Assembly (NCBI GenBank): GCA_035540635.1
Contig: DATLGH010000009.1
Location: 1 to 32,154 of the forward strand
DNA: 32,154 bases
Reading direction: 5' to 3'
Source of the DNA: Egibacteraceae bacterium
GTDB taxonomy: Bacteria > Actinomycetota > Nitriliruptoria > Euzebyales > Egibacteraceae
Both the position numbers and the translations under genes were made by a program. The notes beneath the pieces were generated by a model. The model saw only the letters and a program-made list of their open reading frames with translations, searched no databases and was not told the origin of the DNA. Of this stretch, positions 31,101 to 32,154 are shown piece by piece; within the stretch, counting starts at the first letter, position 1, and every line of letters begins with the position of its first letter.

Positions 31101-31147
31101 TTTGCCCAGGTCTTGACCCGTACCGCTATCCGATCGCTCGATGCCAT
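25181..31147 (-). CDS. COG1112-type SF1 helicase with DUF4011, Vsr/MTES_1575-like nuclease, DUF3320-like and AlbA_2 domains
   Basis: A 1988-residue protein. N-terminus VKTWANELVDLSRRNTSLFYKP is the DUF4011 signature. Walker A is GPPGTGKS near residue 307; motif II is IFDEASQ near 1205; motif III GDDKQLPPT; motif IV region WHYRSQHETLINFSN; motif V ENVQGDERDVILFS; motif VI NVAVTRARRK near 1441, together an SF1 (UPF1-like) helicase. A long coiled-coil/helical insertion lies between motifs I and II. Residues about 1510-1590 hold GIELDGASYASSPVARDRDRLRQEVL and GWRLHRVWGPAWY, a Vsr/MTES_1575 restriction-nuclease-like domain. A DUF3320-like segment and winged-helix-like repeats follow. Near 1838, HLEFKSSLRAN and GGTLLIGVADDG mark an AlbA_2 (Schlafen-type) domain. 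ATG 31147 is preceded by GGAGGGGG. Helicase-nuclease proteins of this type are known in phage defence. The AlbA_2 tail is unusual. Probably cotranscribed with the DUF262-HNH gene upstream. Confidence 0.9.
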   Translation of the reverse strand: MASSDRIAVRVKTWANELVDLSRRNTSLFYKPIKRGTLQILAPAPVAALERLQRNQEWGFFSPPPATPGAPPWTIQDSVAHAGAGELVTERTTRSEVEAALKNLARLANLDLVDRGLESLYLCFGMLHWRREDETEDNRSPLLFIPVNLVRSSPRDPFRLARLENDPVLNLSLRVLLEQEFDLTLPEFDLAQTQDVDLGALWDGVAEAVRHRGWRVEPNVVLKRATFHKEAMFKDLTDNLRVVCGHPLVRFLADPDDVVPADVSPPAEEELDAVAPPERARLILDADGSQRRAIAAARGGVNFVMDGPPGTGKSQTIANIIAELIADGKSVLFVSEKLAALQVVAARLGDRGLSPFLLELHGQKVGRREVAGRLGEALRRKPVGRPRLTEADLARAEKLRARLSSYADALNRRRDPLGQSIEEVVGRLAQLADVPAAPTPTAIGAGLSAGEVAELIGRFQRLSRVWAPVADRPDFVWLGLRAEHTSPRTRPDLEQVVDQLNRTLQQVADLSDQLADETALRVAQDLLQAEWLVAVLQEVLRQPPTDKSWWTSGNLAESLARLAVLDAEAQDQRRDVDALEAAYGQDWNALDSRLAKRWDELSEALGGLLLEPVGPTVPELARQVVAARETVEFATQLQAEARDLAAALRAPDRDRTITECLDLALVASHADAHVRPETQWSSPSIISRVEAALTVLGPLVDHYQKRRSALEEVFTPEIEELDLASLVVRFEQRHKGLRKLSTSYREDKRAVASVARIGKATKDVRSHLREALELQEAGRTLDAAYARSKEVLGSFAQERETDVGAAGRALSVLREAAERLRQDYDASGVAAQLCGEAPQDPSLADRAQRTVQRIEDWRSGPGRVLFGEQVDPAMPLTALIHQAEEAAKTAAALLELATEVETRRLQPADLSVLGNELRRRADVDDRARRLREEESRDRRRFGYFYAGHDTDIELVGRGLRWAGELQEVHGGPLTRAAADQLHDRHPPADPEPLAHACAQARKLQTNLLDRFDPSRAEELREELEGDLGDACGTLGNLADRIHQIDVWRAHTELMAELRTEGWKPSLDYVTGDRTRAEQLPDVLERALWTAWYNAVSSSEPALASVRADDLTADLEEFRRLDHELLTDAAQRVAAACAGRRPVTSVGQAKIIEREAQKRSRHMPVRLLLEKTAEVTRALKPCFLMSPLSVSEFLPPSFAFDVVIFDEASQVTPADAINCVYRGGQLIVAGDDKQLPPTNFFDRTAIDESDSYDEEQPDDFESVLGLCKGTAALHSVPLQWHYRSQHETLINFSNGAFYDGQLVTFPGADPAGPHLGVSLQIVDGVYEGGTSRTNRREAQAVARRVIDCASVTPDRSLGVVTFSQAQAEAVENEVERLRLDRPDLDRFFALDIKDAFFVKALENVQGDERDVILFSVGYGPQADGSFSANFGPLNRKGGERRLNVAVTRARRKVEVFSSFQPEALAGKAKAVGLVRLLEYMRYAREVGAAETRTHGVLAPDEALAGVVAEVLRKWGHEVDLGVGMSSYRLDLAVRDPKQPGAYLLGIELDGASYASSPVARDRDRLRQEVLGRLGWRLHRVWGPAWYLERAGSEQRLRQALQSATRGEARATRPAGVRAERVELHEVEVDLDAPPAWAVPYEPTWPMVDNSVHPAGLEAMSGVMDAVSQMVAGESPVSIELVIKRIAWQYGVNATKRVRQAVERAVATLERRGELTRSGDTLLGDRPAVVRVPSAADGDSFRDINHITPEELALAVRALVRDARAMSEEELVNSIARLFGFKRTGAKIRQAIEEVSATLCRQGDLLRAVDGTLQLSGTARVGAVHADAADDLRALIDRGESAHLEFKSSLRANMTDGSVMKELEKVVAKTVAGFLNAEGGTLLIGVADDGSLVGLEPDYRTLGKKGTRDGFELHLTQVLSSALGLPPLAFIRVAITSLEGRDVCQIDVKRSPEPVYVADKQGATFYARMGNATQPLPVDAAHRYIHNHWK

Positions 31148-31208
31148 CCCGTCATCCCCCTCCAGATGCGGACGCCCCGCCTAGGGTTTCCCGTCTAAGT
31201 CGGAGCAA

Positions 31209-32154
31209 TTACTTCGCACCCCACTTCTTGTTACAGGACGCGTGGGCAAGCGCCGCATTGGCGATCACCGTCTTGCCTCCCCTGACATGCGGTTCGACGT
31301 GGTCGATGTGGAGATCCTCCCATCGCTTGATCCTTGGGCTCAGGCAGTCGGCGAAGTGGCAGGTCGGATCCTTTTCGGCGTGCCACAGGATGCGCCGCTG
31401 CGTGGCGTTGAATGCGCGCTGCGGGTCCTTGTGGTCGAAGACGCTCTCGATGACTTCCCGCAGGATCTTCTCTCGCTTCTGTCGCTGCTTCTGGCTATCG
31501 GTGCCTTCTCTCACTGTCGCGAGGTACTGTACCAAGGGCTTCTCCGCCCTGGTCGCTGCCTTCATCGTCTTCTGTTTCTCGCTCACTCGGTCCACAGCTG
31601 CGCCGAACTCGGTCAGTAGCGCGCCGGCGACCTTATTGCGTTCGCTACCGTGAGCGGTCACTGTTCGACCTTCATCCCACAGCCGGTGCAGGAGCAAGAC
31701 TAGCGTGTAGAAGTCCGCGCGCCTGTGAAAGCGTGTCGTCTTGAGCCCGGGCAGTACCTTCTTAAGGACGTTCAGGGCGCGGTTGACGGCAACGCTCGCT
31801 TGGTCCAGCGAGTCCTTCTCCAGGCCCTGCCCAGCGAGGACCTTGTCCAAAGGCCCCTTCTTATTGAGCGGCCTGCCCTCATGGACCGAGTAGAAGCGAT
31901 TCCTCCAGTCACTCGACAAGTCCCACCAGGTCCACCAGTCCGCAGGTCTCCATCGGCAAGGGCTGTTCGGAGGTTTAGCACCCCTTGGTCTGTCAGAGGC
32001 CCTTCGCCCAGCCACCACAGGATCGTCTCGATTCGCTGCTTGCCGTCGATGACAGACCACTGCTCGTGCTGAACGGCAAGGCTCACTCTGGGTCCTAACC
32101 TCGATGTTTCGCGCGGCAGGCTGATGGGCGCGTGAATGTCGTCGGTCCGGCGTG
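31209..32154 (-). CDS. DUF262 (GmrSD-like) plus HNH nuclease protein, 5' end off the window, one frameshift
   Basis: From the right edge, one frame reads APISLPRETSRLGPRVSLAV, then QWSVIDGKQRIETILWWLGEG, with the D-G-x-Q-R motif of DUF262 (ParB-like nucleotide-binding). Near 31945 the coding frame shifts: LADGDL continues in another frame as ADWWTWWDLSSDWRNRFYSVHEG. The second half is helical and ends with a HNH nuclease: CHFADC, LHIDHVEPHVRGG (His-Asp-His), ANAALAHASCNKKW with the Asn/His and terminal Cys. DUF262-HNH proteins include type IV restriction enzymes that cut modified phage DNA. The stop is 61 bases before the helicase start, same strand. If the shift is genuine, the enzyme is inactive; it may be a sequence error. 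Confidence 0.72.
   Translation of the reverse strand, partial: TPDRRHSRAHQPAARNIEVRTQSEPCRSARAVVCHRRQAANRDDPVVAGRRASDRPRGAKPPNSPCRWRPADWWTWWDLSSDWRNRFYSVHEGRPLNKKGPLDKVLAGQGLEKDSLDQASVAVNRALNVLKKVLPGLKTTRFHRRADFYTLVLLLHRLWDEGRTVTAHGSERNKVAGALLTEFGAAVDRVSEKQKTMKAATRAEKPLVQYLATVREGTDSQKQRQKREKILREVIESVFDHKDPQRAFNATQRRILWHAEKDPTCHFADCLSPRIKRWEDLHIDHVEPHVRGGKTVIANAALAHASCNKKWGAK

Noticed and set aside
1-32154. CRISPR array, tRNA or rRNA genes
   Set aside because: No regularly spaced repeats with unique spacers, no cloverleaf with a CCA end, and no rRNA-like sequence was seen on reading both strands.

Overview
The window is about 32 kb of very high-GC DNA. GTG starts, GTGA/ATGA overlaps, a LAL-type LuxR regulator, a DUF3159 membrane protein and an OsmC protein point to an actinobacterium, probably a deep-branching lineage rather than Streptomyces or Mycobacterium (inference from gene style only). 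No rRNA, tRNA or CRISPR array was seen. Because many reading frames are broken, some frameshifts could be assembly errors, but several relics show real deletions and duplications.

Layout. 1-2105: edge of a minus-strand gene behind a large palindromic operator, a helical-repeat-like protein, and a nucleotidyltransferase (NTase) overlapping a tiny partner gene. 2189-5473: antitoxin relic, conserved HTH protein, MazEF-type pair with an adjacent mazF relic, a GNAT-like protein and an internally deleted GNAT pseudogene. 5575-9717: OsmC protein, small secreted His/Cys protein, a 982-residue LuxR-family ATPase regulator and a truncated response regulator. 9742-10520: gene graveyard (transposase, FAD oxidoreductase and serine hydrolase relics). 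10618-12167: DUF3159 protein and a second NTase + small-partner module. 12327-14985: mosaic toxin-antitoxin (TA) relics, two VapBC-like pairs, NTase and vapC fragments, and an antitoxin/DUF5615 pair. 15497-18569: a 613-residue protein, a divergent frameshifted Cys-motif gene, and the 5' stump of a DUF2397 (Wadjet JetA-like) gene. 18732-24844: a hypothetical gene, an orphaned and probably damaged VapC, three more VapBC pairs, a MazF pair, a truncated integrase, and a 90-bp direct repeat flanking a frameshifted coiled-coil/membrane gene. 25181-32154: a 1988-residue COG1112-type helicase with nuclease-like and AlbA_2 domains, preceded by a DUF262-HNH gene that runs off the edge.

Overall this is a defence/TA island with much turnover: at least eight recognisable intact or near-intact toxin genes of PIN, MazF and PIN-like type, two NTase modules, the stump of a plasmid-defence (Wadjet-like) operon, and a likely current anti-invader module at the right end. 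Duplicated scraps of the same TA genes occur in several places, showing repeated segmental duplication and deletion. The strongest candidates for undescribed systems are the DUF262-HNH plus helicase-nuclease-AlbA pair and the NTase plus small-partner modules.
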